DNA of 64,000 nt from Dehalobacter sp. (GTDB taxonomy: Bacteria; Bacillota; Desulfitobacteriia; Desulfitobacteriales; Syntrophobotulaceae), in the NCBI GenBank assembly GCA_023667845.1, contig JAMPIU010000050.1, positions 157,268-221,267 on the forward strand, read 5' to 3'. The position numbers and the translations under genes were made by a program. Shown one piece after another: positions 34,439 through 44,467 of the stretch. The notes under the pieces are model-generated. The model did no database searches and was not told the DNA's origin. It saw nothing but the letters and a program-made list of their open reading frames with translations. Within the stretch, counting starts at the first letter, position 1; the number at the start of each line of letters is the position of its first letter.

Positions 34439-35722
34439 ATGAGCAAAAATAACTGGAAATTTGATACGTTGCAGGTTCATGCCGGTCAGGTGTCTGATCC
34501 TACAACAGGTTCAAGGGCCGTGCCCATTTATCAGACAACTTCGTATGTATTTAAAGATACGGATCATGCGGCCAAATTATTCAGTCTGGAGGAGTCCGGC
34601 AATATCTATACGCGGATGATGAATCCCACGACAGATGTCCTGGAAAAGAGGATTGCAGCGTTGGAGGGCGGAGCTGCTGCAATTGCGACAGCATCCGGAT
34701 CGGCCGCTGTCACGTACGCGATCTTAAATATTGCCGGAGCTGGAGATGAGATCGTGTCTGCCAATACATTGTATGGCGGAACCTATAATTTGTTTTCAAC
34801 TACGTTAGCCAGACTTGGTTTAAAAACCACGTTTGTAAATCCTGATGAGCTGGAGAATTTCCGGACTGCCATCACGAAAAAAACAAAAGCCATCTATATA
34901 GAAGCCCTTGGCAATCCGGGCATCAACATTGTTGATATTGAGGCTGTGGCCCAAATCGCGCATGAAAATGGTATCCCGCTGATTATCGATAGCACATTTG
35001 CATCACCTTACCTTCTCAAACCGATCGAATTCGGCGCGGATATTGTTGTGCATTCCGCAACGAAGTTTATCGGCGGACATGGTACTACAATCGGAGGACT
35101 GATCATTGATTCCGGAAAATTTGATTGGTCGGCAAGCGGCGAATTTCCGGGGATGACCGAACCTGATCCGAGCTATCATGGCCTAAAATACTTTGAAGCA
35201 CTTGGACCGTTGGCCTATATTTCCAAAATCAGGCTGCAGCTGATCCGGGATACGGGAGCAACGATCAGCCCGTTTAATTCGTTCCTTTTGCTTCAGGGGC
35301 TTGAGACTCTGTCTCTCCGGGTCAGACAGCATGTGGAGAACACCAGGAAAGTCGTTGATTTCCTCCAGAGTCATCCGCGTGTCTCCTGGGTCAATTACCC
35401 CGAACTTGAAGGAAACAAATACCATGACTTAGCTAAAAAATACTTTCCGAAAGGAACCGGTTCGATTTTTACCTTTGGGATTAAGGGCGGTATCGAAGAA
35501 GGCAAAAGCTTTATCAATAACCTGGAGCTGTTCTCTTTGCTCGCGAATGTTGCCGATGCTAAATCTCTTGTCATTCATCCGGCCAGCACGACCCATGCCC
35601 AGCTGTCTGAACAAGAACAGCTTGCTTCCGGCGTAACGCCGGATATGATCAGACTGTCCATCGGCATTGAGGATGCCGAAGACATTATTGCCGATTTGAA
35701 GCAGGCACTTGATAAAATTTGA
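34439..35722 (+). CDS. metY: O-acetylhomoserine sulfhydrylase MetY (copy 1)
   Basis: 427-residue PLP enzyme that makes homocysteine from O-acetylhomoserine and sulfide. PLP-lysine in [12 protein letters not shown] (about residue 207). It begins [12 protein letters not shown] and has [13 protein letters not shown], both typical of MetY. A second copy is at 50283 with long stretches of identity, so the cysK-metY pair is duplicated. MetA at 55855 has the acetyl-specific residue and supplies its substrate. Confidence 0.93.
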   Translation: MSKNNWKFDTLQVHAGQVSDPTTGSRAVPIYQTTSYVFKDTDHAAKLFSLEESGNIYTRMMNPTTDVLEKRIAALEGGAAAIATASGSAAVTYAILNIAGAGDEIVSANTLYGGTYNLFSTTLARLGLKTTFVNPDELENFRTAITKKTKAIYIEALGNPGINIVDIEAVAQIAHENGIPLIIDSTFASPYLLKPIEFGADIVVHSATKFIGGHGTTIGGLIIDSGKFDWSASGEFPGMTEPDPSYHGLKYFEALGPLAYISKIRLQLIRDTGATISPFNSFLLLQGLETLSLRVRQHVENTRKVVDFLQSHPRVSWVNYPELEGNKYHDLAKKYFPKGTGSIFTFGIKGGIEEGKSFINNLELFSLLANVADAKSLVIHPASTTHAQLSEQEQLASGVTPDMIRLSIGIEDAEDIIADLKQALDKI

Positions 35723-35749
35723 GTTAGCCATAAAGTATTATGTATGTAT

Positions 35750-35854
35750 ACGGGACGTAATCTAACCGCTCTTCGGCAAATAGCGCCCTTCTGGCGCTAT
35801 TTAGCCCCGCTTCACATCCATGTTACGCTTGGGCGCGGTTAGATTACATCCCGT
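35750..35854. repeat. Long cloverleaf-like inverted repeat element
   Basis: Outer arms ACGGGACGTAATCTAACCGC (35750-35769) and GCGGTTAGATTACATCCCGT (35835-35854) pair over 20 bases with one mismatch. Inside is a perfect 10-bp hairpin, AAATAGCGCC/GGCGCTATTT (35778-35802), and a weaker one, GCCC/GGGC (about 35804-35834). TTTATATTTTTT follows. It lies between convergent metY and the LysR gene: a bidirectional terminator or a mobile palindromic element. Confidence 0.65.
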
Positions 35855-35921
35855 TTATATTTTTTAGAAGTGATAGATGGTTTCCAGGGTCATAAATTTT
35901 TATGCAGTCTAAAATGCCAAG

Positions 35922-36842
35922 TTAGTCAGGCAAAGATGCATATTGATTCGAAACAAGACCGGCTGATCTCAGGCAGAAGTGAATAAAAGTTTCTGCCCAG
36001 GGAGACAGGGTTCTTTTTTTATGGTGGGCAAAATAGAACATTCTTTTCTCGGGCAGTTCAGCAAGTTCATAGGCATTGATCTGTCTGCTTTTGACATAAT
36101 CCAGAGCGGCTATGCCTGAAATAATTGAGATGCCAATTCCTTCCTTGACACTTTCTTTAAGAGCTTCGAGGTTGTCGCAGTAGCCGGCAACCTGCAAGTC
36201 GGAAAGCGTAATGCCTGATGTATGCAGCATTTGAACAACATTTGCCTGGGTGCCCGAATCTGACTTCCGAAAAATAAAAGGGTAATCCACCAGTTCAGTG
36301 ATGGAAATATGATTGTTTAGACAAATGTTGCTGGGTGTGATTAAGACCAGCTTTTCTTGCAGAAAAGGAATAAAAGTTAACTGATCCTCATGGTATTGTT
36401 TACCCAGCACCCCGATTTCGACATCCCCGTTCAACAGCTTGGCTGCAACAATTTCCGAACCGCTTTGGTCAAGGACAAATTGAATTCCTTTGTACTCACC
36501 TAAAAATTTGGCCAATAAAGGTGGTATTGCATATTTAGCTGGAACACTACTGGCCGCAATATGAAGATGACCGTCAATTTTTGCAGTCCAGCCTTTCATT
36601 TCCCATAGCGCCCTGTCTTTTACATTGAGTATTTCTCTGGCCCATGGATATAATTTTTCCCCAAAAGGCGTTAAGACAATTTCCTTTCCAAGCCGGTCAA
36701 ACAGTTTTTGACCAAAGTAGTGCTCCAGATTGCTTATATGCGTACTGACCGTCGACTGGCTTAAAAAAAGACTTTGGGCAGCCTTAGAAAAGCTGTTTTT
36801 TTCCGCTACTTGTGTAAAAATCTCCAATTGATGCAATAACAT
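35922..36842 (-). CDS. LysR-family regulator (selenium-metabolism type)
   Basis: 306 residues. N-terminal winged HTH (FSKAAQSLFLSQSTVSTHISNLE) and periplasmic-binding-like effector domain. It resembles the LysR group annotated as selenium-metabolism associated. It is divergent from the double-cubane reductase genes, so it is a likely regulator of them or of sulfur/selenium genes. The effector is unknown. Start ATG 36842 follows GGAGTG. Confidence 0.85.
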   Translation of the reverse strand: MLLHQLEIFTQVAEKNSFSKAAQSLFLSQSTVSTHISNLEHYFGQKLFDRLGKEIVLTPFGEKLYPWAREILNVKDRALWEMKGWTAKIDGHLHIAASSVPAKYAIPPLLAKFLGEYKGIQFVLDQSGSEIVAAKLLNGDVEIGVLGKQYHEDQLTFIPFLQEKLVLITPSNICLNNHISITELVDYPFIFRKSDSGTQANVVQMLHTSGITLSDLQVAGYCDNLEALKESVKEGIGISIISGIAALDYVKSRQINAYELAELPEKRMFYFAHHKKRTLSPWAETFIHFCLRSAGLVSNQYASLPD

Positions 36843-36972
36843 AAAAAAAATTCACTCCCTGCAGATAGGATAGGCTGTTAGTCTTTGCTTTATCCGTTAG
36901 TCCGTTAACGTTAATGATTTTATATTATCGTTATTATCGATAGATAGCAATCCTATTTGAAGATAAAAAGTA

Positions 36973-37002
36973 TTTCAAGAAAGATCTGATGCTTGCTATA
37001 AT
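36973..37002 (+). promoter_or_regulatory. Promoter of the double-cubane reductase genes
   Basis: A perfect -10 TATAAT (36997-37002) with a weak -35 TTTCAA 18 bases upstream. A weak -35 is usual for activator-dependent promoters, fitting the divergent LysR gene. The region also has the repeat GTTAGTC and the palindrome GTTAAC (about 36880-36915). Confidence 0.55.
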
Positions 37003-37077
37003 AAAGTAATTTAAAAGCTTAAAGCAGAGGGAATTAATGCTTAATCAATTATTGAAAATGTATGCTGGAGGCCCGAA

Positions 37078-37842
37078 ATGAAATGGACAGTGGGTATCGA
37101 CATCGGGTCCGTATCAACCAAAGCAGTTCTTTTTAATGGAGAACAGGTTGATTCAAAAATTATTCCGAGCGGCTGGAGCCCTTCCCAGGCAGGGCAGGAG
37201 GTTCTGGAGCGTCTGCTGAAGCCGCAGGAACTGACCCGTGATGATATTAGCTTGCTTGTCGGCACAGGCTATGGCCGTATTCAACAGGGAATGTTTGATA
37301 AAACGTTTAGTGAGATTACCTGCCATGCCCGCGGTGTACATTATCTGTTGCCGGAAGCCTGCGGGCTGATTGATATCGGCGGTCAGGACAGCAAGGTGAT
37401 TGGCTTTGGCGAAAAGGGCAAAGTTGAAGACTTTGTGCTGAACGACAAATGCGCGGCCGGGACCGGAAGGTTTCTGCAAGTAACCGCCCAAACATTGGGT
37501 CTGGAGGTTTCGCAGTTATCCGATCTCGCCAAAGATGCCGATCCGGCTGACATTAACAGTATGTGCGCGGTATTTGCCGAATCAGAAATGATTGGCTTGC
37601 TGGCGCAGGGCATTACTATCGAAAGTATTGTCGCCGGTTTGTTAAAGTCCATAGCGAAACGCATCAGCGTGATGGCTGGGAAGATCCATTTTCAGGATAC
37701 CGTTGCTTTTTGCGGCGGGGTAGCTCAGAACCAGGTGCTTAAAAACCTGCTTAGTCAGGAAATAGGATGCAGGCTGGCTGTGCCGCCGAGTCCTCAGGCT
37801 GTAGGGGCTTTGGGAGCTGCAATCCTGGGCTATGAATTATAA
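37078..37842 (+). CDS. ATP-dependent activase (BadF/HgdC type) of a double-cubane reductase
   Basis: 254-residue acyl-CoA-dehydratase-activase-type ATPase of the ASKHA fold. GIDIGSVSTKAV is the phosphate loop; DIGGQDSK follows. Cys in NDKCAAGTGRF and in NSMCAVFAESE hold the [4Fe-4S] cluster shared between two subunits. It injects low-potential electrons, driven by ATP, into the partner encoded 20 bases downstream. Start ATG 37078 with GGAGG. Confidence 0.9.
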   Translation: MKWTVGIDIGSVSTKAVLFNGEQVDSKIIPSGWSPSQAGQEVLERLLKPQELTRDDISLLVGTGYGRIQQGMFDKTFSEITCHARGVHYLLPEACGLIDIGGQDSKVIGFGEKGKVEDFVLNDKCAAGTGRFLQVTAQTLGLEVSQLSDLAKDADPADINSMCAVFAESEMIGLLAQGITIESIVAGLLKSIAKRISVMAGKIHFQDTVAFCGGVAQNQVLKNLLSQEIGCRLAVPPSPQAVGALGAAILGYEL

Positions 37843-37861
37843 AAGAGGAGGAACAAGAAAA

Positions 37862-39004
37862 ATGCGAGCTCAAACAATGGCTTACTTCGACCAGCTGATC
37901 CCTAGTGGGATGGTCATGGCCAAGGAGGCCAAGGAACAAGGCAGAAATGTAGTAGGGTATTATTGTGTATTTTCCCCGATAGAACTTATCGAGGCTGCAG
38001 GGGCAGTGCCAGTTGGGCTTTGTGCAACCAAACAGGAACCGATAGCCGAGGCGGAAAAAGTACTGCCGCGTAATCTCTGTCCACTGGTCAAATCCAGTTA
38101 CGGCTTTGCTGTAAGCGGCAAATGTCCCTTTTTTCATTTTGCAGATATCGTCCTGGCCGAAACGACCTGTGACGGCAAGAAAAAAATGTACGAGCTGCTG
38201 GCGGAGCATAAACCGATGATCGTGCTGGATATTCCGAATAGCTCCAATCTGGAAGACAGACAGGGCCATTGGGTCAAACAAATTTACCGAGCCAAGGATT
38301 ATTTTGAAAAGAATTTAGATGTCAAGATCAGCAAAGAAAAACTTGCTGAGGTCATCAGGACCTACAACGAGGAAAGAAAGCTCTTAATGGAACTGGTTAG
38401 TCTCAATAAACTGCATCCAACTCCAATTTCAGGTACAGACCTGCTGAAAGTGCTGTGGGGAAGAAGCTTCCAGTTCAAACGCGATGAATACACTGCCAAG
38501 GTCAAGGAACTGATTGCTGAACTAAAAGAAATGACAGCAAAAGGTGAAGGTGCTTCCCAATCTTCCAGCAAACGGATACTCATTACAGGCTGTCCGACGG
38601 GCACCGGACAGGAAAAAGTCATGCAGGTTATTGAAGAAGCAGGCGGAGCGATTGTGCTACAAGAGTCCTGCAGCGGCATTAAAGGTCTGGTTGATCTTGT
38701 ATCGGAGGAAATGGATCCGTTCGAAGCCCTGGCTGAAAAATACAGCAAGATCCCGTGCTCCTGTAGTTCGCCGAATACCGGTCGCTTTGAACTGCTGAGC
38801 AGGCTCGTTGAAGAATACAACGTTGACGGGGTTGTAGATATCACCCTCCAGGCCTGTCATACGTACAATATTGAGTCTTATTCGATCAAGGAACATTTGA
38901 AAAAGAACCATAATATCCCGCTTCTGCAGATTGAAACAGACTACAGCGATGCTGACCGCCAGCAAATCAAACTCAGAGTCGACGCATTTCTGGAAATGCT
39001 GTAG
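37862..39004 (+). CDS. Double-cubane-cluster anaerobic reductase (HgdB/YjiM-like)
   Basis: 380 residues related to 2-hydroxyacyl-CoA dehydratase subunits but encoded as a single polypeptide with one activase, as in double-cubane-cluster proteins. Many conserved Cys are visible: GYYCVFSP, NLCPLVKSSYGF, GKCPFFHF, AETTCDGKKKMYE, ESCSGIK, IPCSCSSPNTGRF, LQACHTYNIESY. The natural substrate is unknown; characterised relatives reduce small molecules such as acetylene. ATG 37862 with GAGGAGG was chosen over the frame extension overlapping the activase. Confidence 0.85.
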   Translation: MRAQTMAYFDQLIPSGMVMAKEAKEQGRNVVGYYCVFSPIELIEAAGAVPVGLCATKQEPIAEAEKVLPRNLCPLVKSSYGFAVSGKCPFFHFADIVLAETTCDGKKKMYELLAEHKPMIVLDIPNSSNLEDRQGHWVKQIYRAKDYFEKNLDVKISKEKLAEVIRTYNEERKLLMELVSLNKLHPTPISGTDLLKVLWGRSFQFKRDEYTAKVKELIAELKEMTAKGEGASQSSSKRILITGCPTGTGQEKVMQVIEEAGGAIVLQESCSGIKGLVDLVSEEMDPFEALAEKYSKIPCSCSSPNTGRFELLSRLVEEYNVDGVVDITLQACHTYNIESYSIKEHLKKNHNIPLLQIETDYSDADRQQIKLRVDAFLEML

Positions 39005-39040
39005 AATACCAAATTCTCTTCAATTGCTGCTAATTAATGA

Positions 39041-39098
39041 AACCCACTTTCTCCTGCGAACATAGATCATCTAACATCGCAGGAGAAAGTGGGTTTTT
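39041..39098 (+). terminator. Very strong terminator after the reductase genes
   Basis: AACCCACTTTCTCCTGCGA pairs perfectly over 19 bases with its complement (39077-39095), followed by a T run. Confidence 0.92.
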
Positions 39099-39127
39099 GG
39101 TATTAAGGTAAAACCAACACAACACGG

Positions 39128-39190
39128 TTGACTTATTATGATCGGCATATTATGATTACCTTATCCCCTCCCCCACAGGGAGGGGATAAG
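39128..39190 (+). promoter_or_regulatory. csoR promoter and CsoR-type operator
   Basis: TTGACT (39128-39133), 17 bases, TATGAT (39151-39156). A perfect 13-bp inverted repeat, CTTATCCCCTCCC with its complement (39160-39190), follows the start site. It is GC-rich with TA ends, as in known copper-repressor operators, and its last bases overlap the ribosome binding site. Confidence 0.75.
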
Positions 39191-39201
39191 GAGGTAATTA
39201 A

Positions 39202-39468
39202 TTGAACACCCAAAAAAAACAAGCCCTTCAGGCTTTAAAAACAGCCCAGGGCCAAATTGAAGCGACAATTAAGATGATTGAAGAGGGAAGGTATTGCGTC
39301 GATGTATCAAATCAAATCCTTGCGACACAATCTCTCTTGAAAAAAGCAAATTTGCTGATCCTGAAACAGCATATGGACCACTGTGTAACCGAAGCTTTCG
39401 AACAGGGTAACGGCAGGGAGAAAATTGATGAGATCATGGCAATCCTGGCAAAGGTGACCAATAAATAA
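39202..39468 (+). CDS. csoR: Copper-sensing repressor CsoR
   Basis: 88-residue DUF156 four-helix repressor. The Cu(I) ligands are Cys32 (RYCVDV), His57 and Cys61 (KQHMDHC), with the same 25- and 4-residue spacing as characterised CsoR. TTG start 7 bases behind AAGGAGG. A perfect inverted repeat in front suggests autoregulation and control of copA and copZ downstream. Confidence 0.92.
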   Translation: MNTQKKQALQALKTAQGQIEATIKMIEEGRYCVDVSNQILATQSLLKKANLLILKQHMDHCVTEAFEQGNGREKIDEIMAILAKVTNK

Positions 39469-39562
39469 AGGCTAATAAATACAAAATAAATACAATAGGT
39501 AATAAATTTGACAAAAAAATAGATAATTATATGAGGGTTAGATCACTGAAAAGAGGTATACG

Positions 39563-41809
39563 ATGATGGAAAAGTCGCTGAAAATAGAAGGGATGACCTG
39601 CACATCTTGCGCGAAGGCTGTCGAAAGAGCCGTACGGAGACTACAGGGCGTTGAAGAGGCCAATGTTAATTTTGCCACAGAGAAATTAAGCATCCGCTAT
39701 GAACCTTCCCTGCTGCGTGTTTCAGATATCAAAAAGACCGTTGAAAAAGCCGGATACAGTGCTCTGGAAGAAGCAAAGATTGATGAAGACAAAGAAAAAA
39801 AAGAAAGGGAAAGAAAAGCTCTCTGGCGGAGGTTTGTGCTGTCCGCTATCTTTACGGCTCCGCTTCTAAGTATTACGATGGGACATATGTTTGGCAGTGC
39901 TGTTGGCTTTCATTTGCCGGAAATGATTGATCCGATGATGAATCCTTTAAACTTCGCCCTTATCCAGCTGATTCTTGTTCTGCCTGTGGTGATCGCAGGC
40001 TATAAGTTCTTTACCATTGGGTTAAAAACACTGCTCAAGGGAAGTCCGAATATGGATTCGCTCATTGCAATAGGTACTTCGGCAGGGTTCATTTACGGAG
40101 TCTTTGCAGTCTTTCAGATTTTTAGGGGAAATACAGAATATGCGAATCATCTGTACTTTGAAGCAGCAGGTGTGATTTTGACACTGATTACACTGGGCAA
40201 ATATCTGGAATCTGTAACGAAGGGTAAGACCTCGGAAGCGATTAAAAAGTTGATGGGGCTTGCACCAAAAACAGCCACCATTATCCGGGATGGGAAAGAA
40301 ATTGAGATCCCGATCGAAGAAGTGGAGACGGGAGATATCATCTTTGTAAAACCTGGAGAGAAAATGCCTGTTGACGGCAATGTCGTTGAAGGGAGTACGT
40401 CTGTGGATGAATCCATGCTGACAGGAGAAAGTATTCCGGTAGAAAAGAATCCCAGGGATGCGATCATCGGGGCCAGCATTAATAAAAACGGAACCATCAA
40501 ATATGTGGCGACCCGAATCGGTAAAGATACGGCCCTCGCGCAGATCATCAAATTGGTTGAGGAAGCACAGGGCTCCAAAGCGCCGATCGCAAAGCTGGCC
40601 GACGTGATTTCCGGTTACTTTGTACCGGCGGTGATAGGGATTGCTCTGCTCTCGGCTTTAGGATGGTATTTTATTGGTGGGCAGTCCGCGGTCTTTGCAC
40701 TGACTATCTTTATCTCGGTACTCGTTATCGCCTGCCCCTGTGCTCTGGGGCTGGCCACACCAACCGCGATCATGGTCGGAACAGGCAAAGGCGCCGAATA
40801 TGGGGTCTTGATCAAGAGCGGAGTAGCCTTAGAAACGACACATAAAATCAATACCATCGTTTTTGATAAAACGGGTACGATCACAGAAGGGAAACCTAAG
40901 GTCACAGACGTAATTACCGCGACTGGGATCAGTCCAAACGATCTGCTGCAGCTTGCCGCCTCTGCCGAAAAAGGGTCGGAGCATCCGCTCGGAGAAGCGA
41001 TTGTCAGGGAGGCTGAGGATAAGAAGCTTAGCTTTAAGAAACCAGATGTGTTCAAGGCAATTCCCGGTCAGGGGATCGAAGTACAGATCGAAGACAGAGC
41101 TATGTTGCTTGGCAACAAAAAGATAATGGGCGAAAGGAAAATATCTCTTCTTCACTTCGAGGGAACCTCGGATCAATTGGCCAGAGAAGGCAAGACTCCG
41201 ATGTATATTGCGATCGACAACACTTTAGCTGGAATTATCGCTGTAGCCGATACGGTCAAAGAAAACAGCAGTAGGGCGATTGAGATCCTCCACAAAATGA
41301 ATATTGAAGTTGTCATGATTACCGGTGACAACCAAAGAACGGCCGAGGCTATCGCCAAATTGGTCGGAATCGATAGAACGCTGGCTGAAGTCCTGCCTCA
41401 GGATAAGGCAAACGAAGTGAAAAAGCTCCAACAGGAAGGCAGGAAGGTCGCCATGGTCGGCGACGGTATCAACGACGCTCCGGCCCTCGCCCAAGCAGAT
41501 ATCGGGATAGCGATCGGCTCAGGTACGGACGTCGCGATGGAATCCGCGGATATTGTCCTGATGCGAAGTGATCTGCTTGACGTTTCGGCTGCAATCCAGT
41601 TAAGTAAAAATACAATTAGAAATATTAAACAAAACTTATTTTGGGCATTTGGTTACAATATCCTTGGAATTCCAATCGCTATGGGAATTCTGTATATCTT
41701 TGGAGGACCTCTGCTGAATCCTGCTATTGCTGCCGCTGCCATGAGCTTCAGCTCGGTGTCGGTATTGCTGAATGCGCTCAGGTTAAAAGGATTCAAGCCT
41801 GTAAAATAA
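39563..41809 (+). CDS. copA: Copper-exporting P1B-type ATPase CopA
   Basis: 748 residues. One N-terminal metal-binding domain (GMTCTSC, CxxC at residues 13 and 16). Membrane copper site CPCALG (about residue 390), phosphorylation motif DKTGTITEG (about residue 434), and [10 protein letters not shown] hinge (about residue 632). It exports Cu(I). It lies between csoR and copZ. ATG 39563 with GAGGT; ATG 39566 is equally possible. Confidence 0.95.
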   Translation: MMEKSLKIEGMTCTSCAKAVERAVRRLQGVEEANVNFATEKLSIRYEPSLLRVSDIKKTVEKAGYSALEEAKIDEDKEKKERERKALWRRFVLSAIFTAPLLSITMGHMFGSAVGFHLPEMIDPMMNPLNFALIQLILVLPVVIAGYKFFTIGLKTLLKGSPNMDSLIAIGTSAGFIYGVFAVFQIFRGNTEYANHLYFEAAGVILTLITLGKYLESVTKGKTSEAIKKLMGLAPKTATIIRDGKEIEIPIEEVETGDIIFVKPGEKMPVDGNVVEGSTSVDESMLTGESIPVEKNPRDAIIGASINKNGTIKYVATRIGKDTALAQIIKLVEEAQGSKAPIAKLADVISGYFVPAVIGIALLSALGWYFIGGQSAVFALTIFISVLVIACPCALGLATPTAIMVGTGKGAEYGVLIKSGVALETTHKINTIVFDKTGTITEGKPKVTDVITATGISPNDLLQLAASAEKGSEHPLGEAIVREAEDKKLSFKKPDVFKAIPGQGIEVQIEDRAMLLGNKKIMGERKISLLHFEGTSDQLAREGKTPMYIAIDNTLAGIIAVADTVKENSSRAIEILHKMNIEVVMITGDNQRTAEAIAKLVGIDRTLAEVLPQDKANEVKKLQQEGRKVAMVGDGINDAPALAQADIGIAIGSGTDVAMESADIVLMRSDLLDVSAAIQLSKNTIRNIKQNLFWAFGYNILGIPIAMGILYIFGGPLLNPAIAAAAMSFSSVSVLLNALRLKGFKPVK

Positions 41810-41849
41810 AGATTTATTACAAATCAATCATTACGAGAGAGGCAACATT

Positions 41850-42065
41850 ATGAAAAAGAAAATTGAGATCGAAGGCATGAGCTGCAGCCATTGCGTCAAT
41901 CATGTCAAAGAAGCTTTGAGTGAACTTGCGGGTGTAACAGGTGTCGATGTCAATTTGGACGCGAAGACGGCTGTGTTGGAAGGAACCGATGATATTCAGG
42001 AGGGAGCCATTAAACTGGCAATCGAGGATGTCGGTTACGAAGTGGTTGGAATCATGGATCTTTAA
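41850..42065 (+). CDS. copZ: Copper chaperone CopZ
   Basis: 71-residue HMA domain with GMSCSHC (Cys12, Cys15) and the EIEGMSC start typical of Atx1-like chaperones. It delivers Cu(I) to CopA. Start ATG with GAGAGG; it follows copA by 40 bases. Confidence 0.92.
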   Translation: MKKKIEIEGMSCSHCVNHVKEALSELAGVTGVDVNLDAKTAVLEGTDDIQEGAIKLAIEDVGYEVVGIMDL

Positions 42066-42144
42066 AATCAACAGTAAGTTTTCCTGTGATTCCCGCGTTG
42101 GATACAGGTACAAATGGAAAATAGTATTTTTACAAGGAGTCATT

Positions 42145-42915
42145 ATGCAAAATCAGTTTTCGCGGACGGAATTGTTGACTGGACAGGAAGGCCTGTCAAA
42201 GCTTCAGAACAGCAAAGTGACTATTTTCGGGTTGGGCGGGGTAGGCTCCTATACGGCCGAAGCTCTGGCCAGGGCCGGTATAGGCGCTTTTAAGCTTGTT
42301 GATTTTGATGAAATTTGCCTGACAAACATCAACCGGCAGCTTCATGCGCTGCATTCGACGATTGGCAAGTCTAAAGTGGATGTAATGAAACAAAGGATGC
42401 TGGATATCAATCCCAAAGCCAAAATAGAAACCTTCCAGTCCTTTTATCAGGAGGAAGGTGCCGAAGGCTTCTTTACCGAGAAACCGGACTATGTGGTTGA
42501 TGCAATTGATACGGTCAGAAGTAAAGTGAGTCTGGCCAAAGAATGTCGCCATAGAGGAATTCTGCTCATTTCCTGCATGGGGGCCGGCAATCGTCTCGAT
42601 GCGCTCAGTTTCCGTGTTGCTGATATATCCAAGACCAGCGGCTGCCCGTTAGCCAAAGCGGTGCGCAAACTTCTGAGGAAGGAAGGAATTACGGAAGGAT
42701 TCAAAGTTGTTTTCTCTCCTGAGCCGGCCCTGAAGCCGCTGGAGCAGGAAAATAGCTGCGCGTCCAATTGTATTTGCCCCAGCGGTGATGCTCACTGTTC
42801 CCTGAAAAGTCAGATTCCCGGCAGTATTTCTTACGTTCCGTCCGTGGCTGGTCTGCTGATGGCTGGGGAAGTTGTCCGGGATATTCTCGGGAATGCTATT
42901 TGTGGTCATTCCTAA
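42145..42915 (+). CDS. tcdA: tRNA t6A dehydratase TcdA (CsdL/YgdL)
   Basis: 256-residue E1-like enzyme that cyclises threonylcarbamoyladenosine (t6A37) in tRNA using ATP. GLGGVGSYTAEALARAGIG is the nucleotide loop, NINRQL the family motif, and VVDAIDTVRSK follows. The Cys-rich part near the end (ENSCASNCICPSGDAHC) is unusual in number and may bind a metal. ATG 42145 with AAGGAG; the longer frame would overlap copZ. Confidence 0.9.
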   Translation: MQNQFSRTELLTGQEGLSKLQNSKVTIFGLGGVGSYTAEALARAGIGAFKLVDFDEICLTNINRQLHALHSTIGKSKVDVMKQRMLDINPKAKIETFQSFYQEEGAEGFFTEKPDYVVDAIDTVRSKVSLAKECRHRGILLISCMGAGNRLDALSFRVADISKTSGCPLAKAVRKLLRKEGITEGFKVVFSPEPALKPLEQENSCASNCICPSGDAHCSLKSQIPGSISYVPSVAGLLMAGEVVRDILGNAICGHS

Positions 42916-43050
42916 CCTGGTTGTAAAAGAGTTCTGCGAATCAATTAATCCGACGATCGCTTCTTTCGAGAAACGCCTTGCATTTCTGGAAGGGGAAGCA
43001 GGTGCGATCGCCTGTGCATTGAAATGCGCTGGAAACAATCTAAGATCTCA

Positions 43051-44058
43051 TTAGGCGACTGCGCCGCCGCAGCTGGAACCGCTGCCGGCCGTGCAGGCGT
43101 AGCAATGGTTATTGATGCGGATTTCACGTTTCTTAAAATCTGCCGGGGAAAATCTGGAGATATGCCTGGGGTTGCATGTCAGCCCCAGCATTTGATTAAA
43201 ATCGCAGTCATAGGCGTATCCGTCCCAACTTACGGAAATTTGATTCCGGCACATCAGATTGTTCAGGGTAGATGCATTAAATGTATTGGCCAGTCTTTCC
43301 ATATATTGCTGCAAATTGCCTGATGTTTGCAAGAAGGTTAAAAATCTGCCAACCGGAAAATTGGCCATAGCAAATAATTTGTGAAAAGAGACCTCATACT
43401 GACTGAGAAGGACCCGGCGGTAGTCTGCTTCGAGTGACTGCTGTGATGCAGGAAGAAAAGCACCACCCGGATTATAAACCAAATTGAGTTTTAAATGACT
43501 GTTTTCTTTACCGTAACCAAGTTTATTTAAGTTTGATAACGCCTGAATCGATTTTTGGAAAACCCCGCTGCCTCGTTGGCGGTCGGCGTCCTTTTCGCTG
43601 TAGTATGGCAGGGAAGAAATCAGCTCGACCTGATGCGCGGCAAAAAATTCAGGTAAATGAGCATATTCAGGCTGGTCCAACAACGTCAGGTTCGTCCTCA
43701 ACATGATATGGTGCTTCAATTGTGCTGCTTCCCGAATCAGCCAGCATAAATTCGGATTGAGTTCCGGAGCACCGCCGGTAACATCCAGAACTTTGATATC
43801 ATTGTCTGACATGACCTGAAAACAGGCAGCCATGGTTTCCTTTGACATCGACTCGGTTCGATGAGGGCCAGCCTCCACATGGCAGTGTTTGCATCCTAAA
43901 TTGCAGACCTTGCCGGTATTGACTTGCATGGTTTCGATTGTCGAACAGCTTAATAAGGGATAAGTATTGACTTCTTTGACTTTTTCGGCAAACGGTTTAA
44001 TTGTATCTAGGCTTTCCAAACATAAGAGCTGGGCGTTTTGATGATCTGTCAATTTCAT
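43051..44058 (-). CDS. arsS: Arsenosugar-type radical SAM protein ArsS
   Basis: 335 residues. Radical-SAM Cys52, Cys56 and Cys59 (CNLGCKHC), the VDVTGGAPELNP-like substrate loop, and a C-terminal DUF3641-type SPASM-like part (NHCYACTAGSGSSCGG). ArsS acts after arsenic methylation in arsenosugar synthesis in some bacteria. Here it follows a CxxC alkylhydroperoxidase-like gene by 17 bases. The methyltransferase gene upstream is broken, so the pathway may be inactive or redirected. Confidence 0.88.
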   Translation of the reverse strand: MKLTDHQNAQLLCLESLDTIKPFAEKVKEVNTYPLLSCSTIETMQVNTGKVCNLGCKHCHVEAGPHRTESMSKETMAACFQVMSDNDIKVLDVTGGAPELNPNLCWLIREAAQLKHHIMLRTNLTLLDQPEYAHLPEFFAAHQVELISSLPYYSEKDADRQRGSGVFQKSIQALSNLNKLGYGKENSHLKLNLVYNPGGAFLPASQQSLEADYRRVLLSQYEVSFHKLFAMANFPVGRFLTFLQTSGNLQQYMERLANTFNASTLNNLMCRNQISVSWDGYAYDCDFNQMLGLTCNPRHISRFSPADFKKREIRINNHCYACTAGSGSSCGGAVA

Positions 44059-44075
44059 TATGTCGCATGCTCCTC

Positions 44076-44408
44076 TCAGAATTTCAGCTTGCTCACAATA
44101 TTCTTTGCCTGCACACCATGCACCAGCGTAGCACCGCCGCGGATTGCTGCAGCAACATGGATGGCTTCTGTGATTTGGGCCTCATTGGAACCTTTTTCGA
44201 GGGCATCTTTGGTATAGGAGTCAATGCAGTAGGGGCATTGGACAGCATGGGCGACTGCTAGGGCAATCAAGGATTTTTCTCGCGCACTCAGTGTGCCGTC
44301 CTGAAAAACAGAGCCATAATAAGCCATGAATTTTTGCCAGAGGTCGGGAACTTCTTCGCCCATTGTTGGAAATTTGGCTAAATCAGCTGGATTATAATAA
44401 GTTTCCAT
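44076..44408 (-). CDS. Arsenosugar-associated CMD/AhpD-like protein
   Basis: 110 residues of the carboxymuconolactone decarboxylase/AhpD fold. HAVQCPYCIDSYTKDAL holds the redox pair Cys58 and Cys61 with the usual His. This subfamily is often next to ArsS. I chose ATG 44408 because GAGGAGA stands 7 bases upstream; the longer frame runs into the pseudogene. It may act as a peroxidase-like redox partner. Confidence 0.82.
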   Translation of the reverse strand: METYYNPADLAKFPTMGEEVPDLWQKFMAYYGSVFQDGTLSAREKSLIALAVAHAVQCPYCIDSYTKDALEKGSNEAQITEAIHVAAAIRGGATLVHGVQAKNIVSKLKF

Positions 44409-44467
44409 AGTCGATTCTCCTCGTATAATATTTTTACTATTGTTGTAACAAAACAATGAAAGCTTGG

